Assembly (NCBI GenBank): GCA_025361385.1
Contig: JANYAJ010000424.1
Coordinates: forward strand, 1-9,034
Length of the DNA: 9,034 nucleotides
Origin: Nitrospira sp.
GTDB taxonomy: Bacteria > Nitrospirota > Nitrospiria > Nitrospirales > Nitrospiraceae
Reading direction: 5' to 3'
A model generated the notes under the pieces. It was not told the DNA's origin. It saw only the letters and a program-made list of their open reading frames with translations, and did not search any database. Of the stretch, positions 1 through 6,475 are shown piece by piece (the stretch's first letter is position 1; each line of letters begins with the position of its first letter). The translations under genes were made by a program, and so were the position numbers.

Positions 1-1032
1 CTGTTGTGGGCTGCAATCCCATACGAGGCCGTTGCACGGCTGCGCGCGCTCCTGTACTACTGGGGCTGGTTTGCACAGCGAAGATTACCGGTTCCCGTGG
101 TGAGTGTCGGAAATCTCACGCTGGGTGGGACGGGCAAAACGCCGGTGGTCATTCAGCTGGTCGAATGGCTCCTGGCGCAGGGGGCCAGGGTGGCGATTCT
201 CAGCCGGGGCTATCGAAGGACCAGTATGGAGCCGTATCTGCTCGTATCGAATGGCGAGCAGTTATTGGTCGGTCCGAACGAGGCTGGTGATGAACCATTT
301 TTGATGGCGCAACGTTGTCCTAGGGCGATCGTGGCTGTTGGCGCGGATCGCTATGAGCTCGGGTGCTGGGTCTTGGATCGATTCCCAGTCGATTGCCTGA
401 TCCTTGACGACGGATTTCAGCATCTGGGCCTCTATCGCGACGTGAATCTCCTGTTAGTCGATGCGACGGATGCAGAGGGACTTGCGGCGCTGGTGCCGGC
501 CGGTCGACTCCGGGAGCCGCTTCAGGCGGCGGGACGGGCGAGCGCGATTGTCGTCACAAGAGCGGATGTGCCGGCGCGGGTGACAGAGGTGTGCCGGCGG
601 TTGCAGTCCGTGATCGGTCCAATGCCAGATCCGATCCAGGTGCGGTTTCGCCCGGAGAGTCTCTGGTCGGTGGTCAGCGGCGTATCCCAGCCGCTCTCCT
701 GGTCCAAGGGAAAGACCGCGTTGCTCTGTAGCGCGGTGGGGCATGCCGGCTCCTTTCGTACTCTCGTTGAGTCGATAGGGATCAAGGTTTTGGATGAAGT
801 GGTCTATGTCGATCACCATGCCTATACGAGTCAGGATGTCGAGCGACTACGAGCGAGAGCGACAGCGCTTCAGGTTGAACTCGTTGTGACGACGGAGAAA
901 GATGCCTGCAAGCTGGCGGCGCTGCTCCAACCCACCGATGCCTGGTGGGCCGTCCGACTGATCACGGACGTGACCGTCGGGGAAGATCGGCTGCGGCAGT
1001 TGATTCTCGGAAGGCTGAAGGCTGAAGGCTGA
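1..1032 (+). CDS. lpxK: Tetraacyldisaccharide 4'-kinase LpxK (5' end outside window)
   Basis: This inner-membrane enzyme phosphorylates the 4' position of the lipid A disaccharide precursor with ATP, giving lipid IVA. The P-loop GGTGKTP is encoded at 124-144, preceded by the family signature PVPVVSVGNLT. SRGYRR follows near 202, the DDGFQH motif lies at 406-423, and the C-terminal half carries VDHHAYTSQD and VVTTEKDACKL, all typical of LpxK. The frame is open from base 1 (CTG TTG TGG). The TTG at 4 has no visible ribosome site, and the P-loop sits some 10-15 residues closer to this start than in E. coli LpxK. The true start and part of the N-terminal membrane anchor are therefore probably upstream. 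About 343 codons are visible, against about 328 residues in E. coli. The TGA stop at 1030-1032 falls in the last copy of a tandem 7-mer repeat, so the terminal residues LKAEG are repeat-encoded. The next gene starts 15 nt downstream. Confidence 0.95.
   Translation: MLWAAIPYEAVARLRALLYYWGWFAQRRLPVPVVSVGNLTLGGTGKTPVVIQLVEWLLAQGARVAILSRGYRRTSMEPYLLVSNGEQLLVGPNEAGDEPFLMAQRCPRAIVAVGADRYELGCWVLDRFPVDCLILDDGFQHLGLYRDVNLLLVDATDAEGLAALVPAGRLREPLQAAGRASAIVVTRADVPARVTEVCRRLQSVIGPMPDPIQVRFRPESLWSVVSGVSQPLSWSKGKTALLCSAVGHAGSFRTLVESIGIKVLDEVVYVDHHAYTSQDVERLRARATALQVELVVTTEKDACKLAALLQPTDAWWAVRLITDVTVGEDRLRQLILGRLKAEG
1011..1031 (+). repeat. Three tandem copies of the 7-mer AAGGCTG at the 3' end of lpxK
   Basis: AAGGCTG is repeated perfectly three times (1011-1017, 1018-1024, 1025-1031), followed by A, which completes the lpxK stop TGA. 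A related GGCTGAAG appears at 2758-2765, and its inverse CTTCAGCC at 2782-2789, on the far side of the next gene. A 7-base unit changes the reading frame with each copy gained or lost, but here that would only alter the last residues of LpxK. Confidence 0.85.
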
Positions 1033-1047
1033 AATTGTTGGAGGCGT

Positions 1048-2754
1048 GTGGAGAAAGAACTCATTAAAAGAATTCTGGTGCGGGGACCCAATTGGCTTGG
1101 CGATGCTGTGATGTGTGAGCCGGCATTGCGCGGATTGCGGAGTCTGTTCCCGGACGCGCAAATCGCGTTGTTGGTCAAGCCGGGGGTAGCCGATTTGTTT
1201 GCCGGCCATCCGGCATTGACGCGTGTGCTGACCTACGATACGAACGGACGTCATGCGGGGCTCTCCGGTAAGTGGGCGCTGGCGGGGCAGTTGAGACGGC
1301 AGGATTTCGATTTGGCCGTTTTGTTTCAGAATGCGTTTGAGGCGGCACTCCTCGCCTTTCTGGCTGGTGTGCCTCGGCGCTATGGCTATGCGACGGATGC
1401 ACGAAGCCTGCTGCTGACCGATCCTGTCGCGGCGCCGGATCGCCGGACACTTGTCCATCAAGTCCGTTATTATTGGGATCTGCTGAAGCCGCTGGGCCTC
1501 ACAGGTGACCCATCTGCACCGGAACTCGTCGTCTTTCCTGAGGAGGAACAGGCCATGGCTGGCCGATTTGCTCAGGGCGGTGTCGCCCCCACCGATGCCG
1601 TGGTGGGGATCAATCCAGGTTCAACCTATGGCGGCGCCAAGCGCTGGTTGCCCGAACGGTTTGCCGAGGTCACGGATCGGCTCTGTCATACGATTCGTAC
1701 GTCTCGTGGGCAAGAGGTCAGCGTGGTCATTTTTGGCGGCAAGGGGGAAGAGCGGTTGGGCCAGGAAATTGCGGCGAATCTGTCGTCGAAATCGTTGGTC
1801 TTGTCCGGGGCGACGACCATCCGTGAATTGATGGCGGCAGTGAAACGCTGTGAAGTGCTGGTCACGAACGATACCGGTCCTATGCATATTGCGTCCACCT
1901 TTCAAGTGCCGGTCGTGGCGATCTTCGGGCCGACCGATTGGCGCGCCACGTCGCCGTTCGGGAGTGCCCATGCCATTGTGCGGCAGCCGGTCGATTGCGC
2001 GCCTTGTTTCTTGCGTGAATGTCCCATCGATCATCGGTGCATGACCAGGGTGACGGTTGATCAGGTCTATGATGAAGCGATCAAACAGGTTGGGGGGCAA
2101 GGGGCAAGGGGTGAAGGGCGAGAGAATTTACAGGACGACCGCTTGCCTCGTGCCGCTGGCCTCTTGCCTCCAGCGGGGCATGCCGCGCTGGAGGGTGTGA
2201 CCGTCTTTCTGGATCGAGATGGAACATTGAACTACGATCCTGGCTATCAGAGCGATGCCGCTGAGTTGAAGTTGTTGGCAGGGGTCGGGCCTGCCCTGGC
2301 ACGGTTGAAACGGGCTGGGGCAAAATTAGTAGTCGTGACGAACCAATCCGGTGTCGGTCGTGGGATCTTTACCCTCAAGGATTTGGAATCCATCCATGCC
2401 AGATTGGAGGGCCTCTTGGAGCAGGAAGAGGTGGCGCTCGATGCGATCTATTTCTGTCCGCACCATCCTGACGATGGCTGCCGCTGCCGCAAACCGAATG
2501 TCGGAATGGTGGAGCGGGCCCGGTCGGAGTTGCAACTCGATCTTGGACGTTCCTATTTAATTGGCGATCACGCACGCGACATCCAATTGGCGAAGCGGGT
2601 GGGCGCCAAGGGGATTCTTCTGACGACCGATCTCGTGGATGCTCAGGCGCTCGATGCGCTGCAAGCAGCAGAGGCTATGCCGGATGCCGTGGCGACGTCC
2701 ATGGCTGAGGCAGTGGATTGGATACTGAAAGATGCAACGACCGTACTGAGGTAG
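1048..2754 (+). CDS. waaF-gmhB: Fusion of heptosyltransferase II (WaaF-like) and heptose-1,7-bisphosphate 7-phosphatase (GmhB-like)
   Basis: The predicted protein has 568 residues in two parts. Residues 1-348 are a GT9 ADP-heptose:LPS heptosyltransferase: N-terminal ILVRGPNWLGD with the catalytic-type Asp, NPGSTYGGAKRW at 189-200, VTNDTGPMH at 272-280, FGPTDW at 293-298 and Cys 317, 320, 325, 331. It should add the second heptose of the inner core at the cytoplasmic face. Residues 384-568 are a HAD phosphatase: DRDGT with Asp389 and Asp391, Thr431 of VTNQSG, a zinc-site pattern Cys470-x-His472...Cys478-x-Cys480, Lys482 and GDHARD (Asp507, Asp511). This matches GmhB, which removes the 7-phosphate in ADP-heptose synthesis. 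Residues 349-378 form a Gly/Arg/Pro-rich linker of repeat origin. The GTG start at 1048 puts the first beta strand at the usual place; GGAGG at 1040-1044 is only 3 nt upstream, which is short. E. coli encodes the two activities separately. Whether GmhB prefers the alpha or beta anomer cannot be told here. Confidence 0.9.
   Translation: MEKELIKRILVRGPNWLGDAVMCEPALRGLRSLFPDAQIALLVKPGVADLFAGHPALTRVLTYDTNGRHAGLSGKWALAGQLRRQDFDLAVLFQNAFEAALLAFLAGVPRRYGYATDARSLLLTDPVAAPDRRTLVHQVRYYWDLLKPLGLTGDPSAPELVVFPEEEQAMAGRFAQGGVAPTDAVVGINPGSTYGGAKRWLPERFAEVTDRLCHTIRTSRGQEVSVVIFGGKGEERLGQEIAANLSSKSLVLSGATTIRELMAAVKRCEVLVTNDTGPMHIASTFQVPVVAIFGPTDWRATSPFGSAHAIVRQPVDCAPCFLRECPIDHRCMTRVTVDQVYDEAIKQVGGQGARGEGRENLQDDRLPRAAGLLPPAGHAALEGVTVFLDRDGTLNYDPGYQSDAAELKLLAGVGPALARLKRAGAKLVVVTNQSGVGRGIFTLKDLESIHARLEGLLEQEEVALDAIYFCPHHPDDGCRCRKPNVGMVERARSELQLDLGRSYLIGDHARDIQLAKRVGAKGILLTTDLVDAQALDALQAAEAMPDAVATSMAEAVDWILKDATTVLR
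2092..2179 (+). repeat. Repeat-rich, hairpin-forming DNA encoding the WaaF-GmhB linker
   Basis: Inside the fused gene, GGGGCAA occurs twice in tandem (2094-2107), giving two GGCAAG copies (2096-2101, 2103-2108). Two copies of CTTGCCTC follow (2142-2149, 2163-2170), whose CTTGCC cores are the exact inverse of GGCAAG. A perfect 7-bp inverted repeat, CCGCTGG (2153-2159) and CCAGCGG (2170-2176) with a 10-base loop, lies at the end. This stretch resembles intergenic repeat DNA more than the flanking catalytic domains. It translates without a stop as a low-complexity linker rich in Gly, Arg, Pro and Ala. Confidence 0.75.
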
Positions 2755-2757
2755 ATG

Positions 2758-2789
2758 GGCTGAAGACCGAAGCCTCTTAGGCTTCAGCC
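2758..2789. repeat. Intergenic inverted repeats and short hairpin upstream of the waaC-like gene
   Basis: The 50-nt gap holds two alternative pairings. The inner one is GAAGCCT (2769-2775) with AGGCTTC (2779-2785), a perfect 7-bp stem with a 3-base loop CTT. The outer one is GGCTGAAG (2758-2765) with CTTCAGCC (2782-2789), 8 bp across 16 bases. The two share bases 2782-2785, so they exclude each other. No T-run follows (AGCCTGAACCCC), so it is not a canonical rho-independent terminator. It could be a repeat remnant or affect initiation at 2805. Confidence 0.6.
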
Positions 2790-2804
2790 TGAACCCCTAC
2801 TCTT

Positions 2805-3839
2805 ATGCCAGACTATCGCCACATTTTATTAATCAAGCCGAGTTCGTTGGGTGACATCGTGCATGCGATGCCGACCTGTGCGGCCATCCGCAGGGCATAC
2901 CCTAAGGCTCGTCTGACTTGGCTGGTGAAGCGACAATGGGCTGGTTTTGTCGAGCGGATCGACGGGGTGGATCGGGTCTGGCCGGTGGAGTCGACGCTCA
3001 CGGGGTGGCTTTCCCAGGTGGCCCCGCTTCGCGCCGAGCGGTTCGATCTTGTCGTGGATCTGCAGGGTCTCTTTCGGAGCGCAGCCATCGGGTGGCTCAG
3101 CGGATCTCCTCTGCTTGTGGGATTCGCCAATGGGCGCGAGGGAAGTCCCTGGTTCTATTCGAGGCGCGTGCCGGTCCCACAATCGGAGATGCATGCGGTT
3201 GATCGCTACCTGCTTGTGGCCAAGGCCTTGGGGGCGGTGGAGTCCGGTACGCCGGAGTTCCGGTTCCGTATCCCACACACCGATTATGATGAGGTCGATC
3301 GACTATTGAGCCGATCCGGTGTGACGGCTGGAATGAGCTGGGTGGCGATGAATGTTTCCGCCCGATGGCCGACCAAGCGGTGGCCGGCTGCCTCCTTCGC
3401 CGAAGTAGCCGATCGACTGCAGCAAGAAGGATGTGGCGCGGTCGTGATGATCGGCGGCCCTGACGAGCGAGCGGATGTCGCAGCGGTGAAGGGAAAGATG
3501 AAGACCCCCGCCATCGATCTGGCCGGAGCGACGACCGTGGGATTGCTGCCGGCACTCCTGAGCAAGGCCTCGCTGCTGATTACGAACGATTCGGGCCCGA
3601 TGCATATCGCGGCGGCGGTCGGTACGCCGGTGGTGGCCCTTTTCGGGCCGACGAGTGAAGTTCGGACCGGTCCCTATGGAGCGGGTCATATTGTCTTGAC
3701 GGAGCCCGTGCCTTGCAGGCCCTGTTTTAGCCGGACCTGCCACAATAGTCTGCCGTTGGAATGTTTGCGGGCGGTGTCGCCACAAGAAGTATTGGCTGCG
3801 GTTCGAGCGCAGGGGTCTCGTAGGATGGTTCCCCGATGA
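2805..3839 (+). CDS. waaC: LPS heptosyltransferase I-like GT9 enzyme (WaaC)
   Basis: Predicted 344-residue GT-B enzyme expected to transfer L-glycero-D-manno-heptose from ADP-heptose to the inner Kdo of Kdo2-lipid A on the cytoplasmic side of the inner membrane. The N-terminus ILLIKPSSLGDIVHAMPT closely matches the WaaC pattern of E. coli, including the active-site Asp after LG. FDLVVDLQGLFRSA and the HAVDRYL segment also fit WaaC better than WaaF. WPTKRW at 188-193 contributes a basic residue (Lys191), and TNDSGPMH at 260-267 followed by FGPT forms the donor pocket. Cys 304, 307, 312 and 320 make a C-terminal cluster also found in both neighbouring GT9 proteins. The ATG at 2805 lies just before the first beta strand, but no Shine-Dalgarno-like sequence precedes it (ACCCCTACTCTT). 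The stop overlaps the next start as ATGA, implying translational coupling. The WaaC assignment over another heptosyltransferase rests on motif resemblance. Confidence 0.85.
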   Translation: MPDYRHILLIKPSSLGDIVHAMPTCAAIRRAYPKARLTWLVKRQWAGFVERIDGVDRVWPVESTLTGWLSQVAPLRAERFDLVVDLQGLFRSAAIGWLSGSPLLVGFANGREGSPWFYSRRVPVPQSEMHAVDRYLLVAKALGAVESGTPEFRFRIPHTDYDEVDRLLSRSGVTAGMSWVAMNVSARWPTKRWPAASFAEVADRLQQEGCGAVVMIGGPDERADVAAVKGKMKTPAIDLAGATTVGLLPALLSKASLLITNDSGPMHIAAAVGTPVVALFGPTSEVRTGPYGAGHIVLTEPVPCRPCFSRTCHNSLPLECLRAVSPQEVLAAVRAQGSRRMVPR

Positions 3840-4855
3840 AGGTCCTCTTGGTCAGGCCTGACGGGATTGGCGATGAGATTCTGTGTTTGCCGGTCGCCTC
3901 CGCAGTACGTAGGCTCCTGCCGGAGGCGCAGATCGCTTTCCTCTCTAGCGAATATGCCGCTCCAGTGTTGGCGCACCATCCGGATCTCGACGAGGTCTGG
4001 ACGATCACAGGCCGGGAATCTCTGGGCGAACTGGTGTCGATCTTTCGCCAGGCCGTCGATGCCGTAGTTTTTCTCAAACCCTTCAAGCGTTTGATGTGGG
4101 CGGCCTTCCTGGCGCGGGTCCCGATTCGTGTGGCGACAGGTTATCGCTGGTATAGCCTGTTGGCAAATCGTCGGGTCTATCAACATCGGAAAGATTTTTC
4201 CAAACATGAAACCGAATACAACGTCGGCATGCTCGCGGGGCTCGGGTTACAGCCTGGCATCGTCTCTCCGCCGAGCCTCGTGCTGACTGAAGATGAACGA
4301 GTACAGGGACAAGGGTGGTTGCGTGGCCTGGCGACACCCAGGGTGGTGCTCCATCCAGGCGGGTTTGCCGCTAGGCGCTGGCGTGTGGAGCATTATCATT
4401 CACTTGCGCATGAGTTGCATCGGAAGGGCCTGGGGGTCGTGTTGACCGGAAGCCAAGCGGAGGCTGAGATGTTTATGCAGCACGTGACTAGTGCCGCGTC
4501 GCTTCCCGCCTCGGTCCTCAATCTCATGGGACAGTTATCGGTGCGCGAGTTGATGTCCGTGATTGCAGCAGGTCACGTTGTGGTCTCAGGAGCCACCGGC
4601 CCGGCCCATATCGCCGCAGCCTTAGGCGTGCCCAATGTCAGTTTGTTCGATCCCCGGCGCAATAATCTCCCGACTCGCTGGCAACCGCTCGGCAAGGGAG
4701 TCGTCTTACGGCCTGATGTGCCGACTTGCGAGAAATGTATCTATGAAGCCTGTCCCTATTGGGATTGCCTCGACAGACTGACGGTAGAAGCGGTTGCGGA
4801 GCATGTGCTTGGGGTCACGAAACAGCCGGTTCCGTTAAGGGTCGTACATGTCTAA
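3836..4855 (+). CDS. Divergent GT9 (heptosyltransferase family) enzyme
   Basis: Predicted 339-residue third GT9 protein, probably adding a further heptose or related sugar to the core. The N-terminus MKVLLVRPDGIGDEILCLPVASAVRRLLP keeps the family Asp in GIGD. The phosphate-binding-type HPGG lies at 173-176, followed by Arg180/Arg181 and Trp182 where neighbours have Lys-Arg-Trp. The donor-site motif is SGATGPAH at 251-258: Ala253 stands where the two preceding genes have Asp (TNDTGPMH, TNDSGPMH). FGPT is replaced by FDPRRNN. The glycine and histidine are kept, so this looks like a subfamily variation, not decay, and the donor may not be ADP-L,D-heptose. Cys 298, 301, 306 and 311 repeat the cluster of the neighbours. 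The ATG at 3836 overlaps the previous stop by 4 nt, and the 3' end overlaps the next gene by 8 nt. Candidates include heptosyltransferase III (WaaQ-like); the exact role is not determined. Confidence 0.85.
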   Translation: MKVLLVRPDGIGDEILCLPVASAVRRLLPEAQIAFLSSEYAAPVLAHHPDLDEVWTITGRESLGELVSIFRQAVDAVVFLKPFKRLMWAAFLARVPIRVATGYRWYSLLANRRVYQHRKDFSKHETEYNVGMLAGLGLQPGIVSPPSLVLTEDERVQGQGWLRGLATPRVVLHPGGFAARRWRVEHYHSLAHELHRKGLGVVLTGSQAEAEMFMQHVTSAASLPASVLNLMGQLSVRELMSVIAAGHVVVSGATGPAHIAAALGVPNVSLFDPRRNNLPTRWQPLGKGVVLRPDVPTCEKCIYEACPYWDCLDRLTVEAVAEHVLGVTKQPVPLRVVHV

Positions 4856-5642
4856 ATTGTCTGTCTATGTCATCGCCTACAACGACGAGCCCAATATGAG
4901 GGCCTGCCTGGAGTCTGTGGCAGGCTGGGGTGATGAGTTGATCGTCGTGGACTCTCATAGTATCGATCAGACCGCTGTGATCAGTCGTGAGTTCACGGAG
5001 AAGGTCTATCAGGTCGATTTTAAGGGTTTCGGCGATCTGCGCAATCAGGCTGTGGCATTCACGACCCATGAGTGGGTCTTCAGCCTGGATAGCGATGAGA
5101 GGATGACGCCTGAGCTCAAGGAAGAGATCCGTCTGTTGCTGGAACGCGGGCCGGAGTCGGATGCCTACTTTGTTCCCAGAAAGAACTATTTTCTAGGCCG
5201 GTGGATCAAACATTGCGGCTGGTATCCTGATTATCGGCAACCGCAGTTGTTTCGAAAGGCTAGGTTCCGGTATCGCGAAGAGCTGGTCCATGAGAGTTTC
5301 GATTGCGAGGGACCGGTCGGGCATCTCAAGAGCTCCGCGTTACAATATCCCTTTCGAGACATCGATCATTATGTGGCGAAACAGGATCGCTACTCGGATT
5401 TGATGGCCCGTCGCATGGTGGAGCGAGGTAAGCGGTTTTCCTCTCATCAACTGATCACACATCCGCTCGGAGCGTTTCTCAAGATGTATGTGCAGCATGT
5501 GGGCTTCCTCGACGGGATGCCCGGCTTGATTCTTTCAGGACTCTATGCCTATTACACCTTCATGAAGTATGCGAAGTTCTGGGAGATTTCGAGGGTGCCT
5601 ATGGATACTCACTCCGTGGAGATCCAGACGAAGGGGACATGA
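4848..5642 (+). CDS. GT2 glycosyltransferase, WaaE/KdtX-like (copy 1)
   Basis: Predicted 264-residue GT-A enzyme. It starts with VYVIAYNDEPNMRACLESV and ELIVVDSHSIDQT, the nucleotide-binding half of GT2. The metal-binding DxD is Asp81-Ser-Asp83-Glu84, and WYPDYRQPQLFR at 125-136 matches the YPDYQxRLF signature of WaaE/KdtX. LVHESF follows. The C-terminus ends in a hydrophobic or amphipathic segment and YTFMKYAKFWEISR (236-249). WaaE in Klebsiella and Serratia adds beta-1,4-glucose to the first core heptose, so a role in core extension next to heptosyltransferases is reasonable; sugar and acceptor are inferred. AAGGG at 4837-4841, 6 nt before the ATG, supports the start, which lies 8 nt inside the preceding gene. 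A paralog of equal length lies at 7348-8142. Confidence 0.87.
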   Translation: MSKLSVYVIAYNDEPNMRACLESVAGWGDELIVVDSHSIDQTAVISREFTEKVYQVDFKGFGDLRNQAVAFTTHEWVFSLDSDERMTPELKEEIRLLLERGPESDAYFVPRKNYFLGRWIKHCGWYPDYRQPQLFRKARFRYREELVHESFDCEGPVGHLKSSALQYPFRDIDHYVAKQDRYSDLMARRMVERGKRFSSHQLITHPLGAFLKMYVQHVGFLDGMPGLILSGLYAYYTFMKYAKFWEISRVPMDTHSVEIQTKGT

Positions 5643-6443
5643 ATGGAACGAGAGCTTGTCAGGCCTGCTCGATTTGAAGAATTACCATCACTCATCAAGC
5701 CAAGTGACCTAGTCCTCGATGTAGGAGGAGGCATCAGGCCGCTGAGTCGAGCCAACTATGTGCTGGACTTTTTGTCGTGGCCTGAACGTTATGCGGTTCA
5801 ACCGTATCTGAGTGATGTGTGGCCAACGCCGCATTACTCGGCGGAGACATGGATTCAATGGGATGTCTGCTCTCGCAAACCATGGCCGTTTCGTGACAAA
5901 CAGTTCGATTTTGTGATCTGTAAGCAAACGCTCGAGGATCTTCGCGATCCACTGTGGGTATGCGAAGAGATGATGCGCGTGAGTAAGGCGGGGTACCTGG
6001 AGACTCCGAATCGCATCGTTGAAAGTATGCTTGGTATCGAACGAACCCGCTACTGCGGTTATTCTCATCATCATTGGATGTGTGAGCTGACCGAGACCGG
6101 CATCGAGTTCACGTTCAAACATGCGCAGATGCACGCCTATCGACGATTCCATCTCAGTGTGGGATTGGATTTGAGCCGTTCGCAACGAGATCATCATCCG
6201 GGCGAAGTACTCGACGTATTCGAACGGCTGTCCGTGGCGATGAAACGGTGGTTCTATAAGGTCAATCCAAAATATTCCACTATTGGGTTGTATTGGAATA
6301 ATGGATTTACCTGCCGTGAAAAGGTCTTGATTGATAAAGGCGATGTCGAAGCGGATCTGATGCAGTTCAAGGAACGCTGTCGAACAATCAAGGATATTTG
6401 GCTGCCGAAACGAACGTGGTACGGGAAGCGGCTACGGGCTTGA
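5643..6443 (+). CDS. Class I SAM-dependent methyltransferase, substrate unknown
   Basis: Predicted 266-residue soluble protein with a Rossmann methyltransferase core in its first half. Motif I is VLDVGGGIRP (Asp26, Gly28-Gly30), with an acidic end of strand 2 at Asp42 (YVLD), Asp74 in QWDVC, and post-motif FDFVICKQTLEDLRDPLWVCEEMMRVSKAGYLETP (strand 4 begins at Phe88), the usual Methyltransf_11-type layout. The second half, from a His-rich YSHHHW segment onward, matches nothing I recognise and may bind the acceptor. In this setting it probably methylates a core sugar or a sugar precursor, but nothing fixes the substrate. The ATG directly follows the preceding TGA with no gap. AAGGGG at 5631-5636 lies 6 nt upstream and supports the start. 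The 3' part is locally AT-rich: a hand count gives about 40% G+C over 6241-6360, against 68% at 3001-3060. Confidence 0.8.
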   Translation: MERELVRPARFEELPSLIKPSDLVLDVGGGIRPLSRANYVLDFLSWPERYAVQPYLSDVWPTPHYSAETWIQWDVCSRKPWPFRDKQFDFVICKQTLEDLRDPLWVCEEMMRVSKAGYLETPNRIVESMLGIERTRYCGYSHHHWMCELTETGIEFTFKHAQMHAYRRFHLSVGLDLSRSQRDHHPGEVLDVFERLSVAMKRWFYKVNPKYSTIGLYWNNGFTCREKVLIDKGDVEADLMQFKERCRTIKDIWLPKRTWYGKRLRA

Positions 6444-6459
6444 GGGTGGTGGGGAGGCA

Positions 6460-6467
6460 GGAGGAGG
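6460..6467 (+). promoter_or_regulatory. Strong ribosome binding site fixing the start at 6476
   Basis: GGAGGAGG at 6460-6467 is followed by 8 nt and then ATG at 6476. It selects this ATG over an upstream in-frame TTG at 6398, which would add 26 residues without GT2 character and overlap the methyltransferase gene. Confidence 0.8.
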
Positions 6468-6475
6468 CGGTTCGC

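Noticed and set aside
847..1461. 204-residue open frame on the - strand across the lpxK/waaF boundary
   Set aside because: It is antisense to two well-supported genes, and its low-complexity product resembles no known protein.
2769..2800. Rho-independent terminator after waaF-gmhB
   Set aside because: A 7-bp stem is present, but no T-run follows and the operon continues 20 nt later.
6398..6475. TTG start at 6398 for the QADE GT2
   Set aside because: It overlaps the methyltransferase gene; GGAGGAGG at 6460-6467 is well placed for the ATG at 6476, where the GT2 fold begins.
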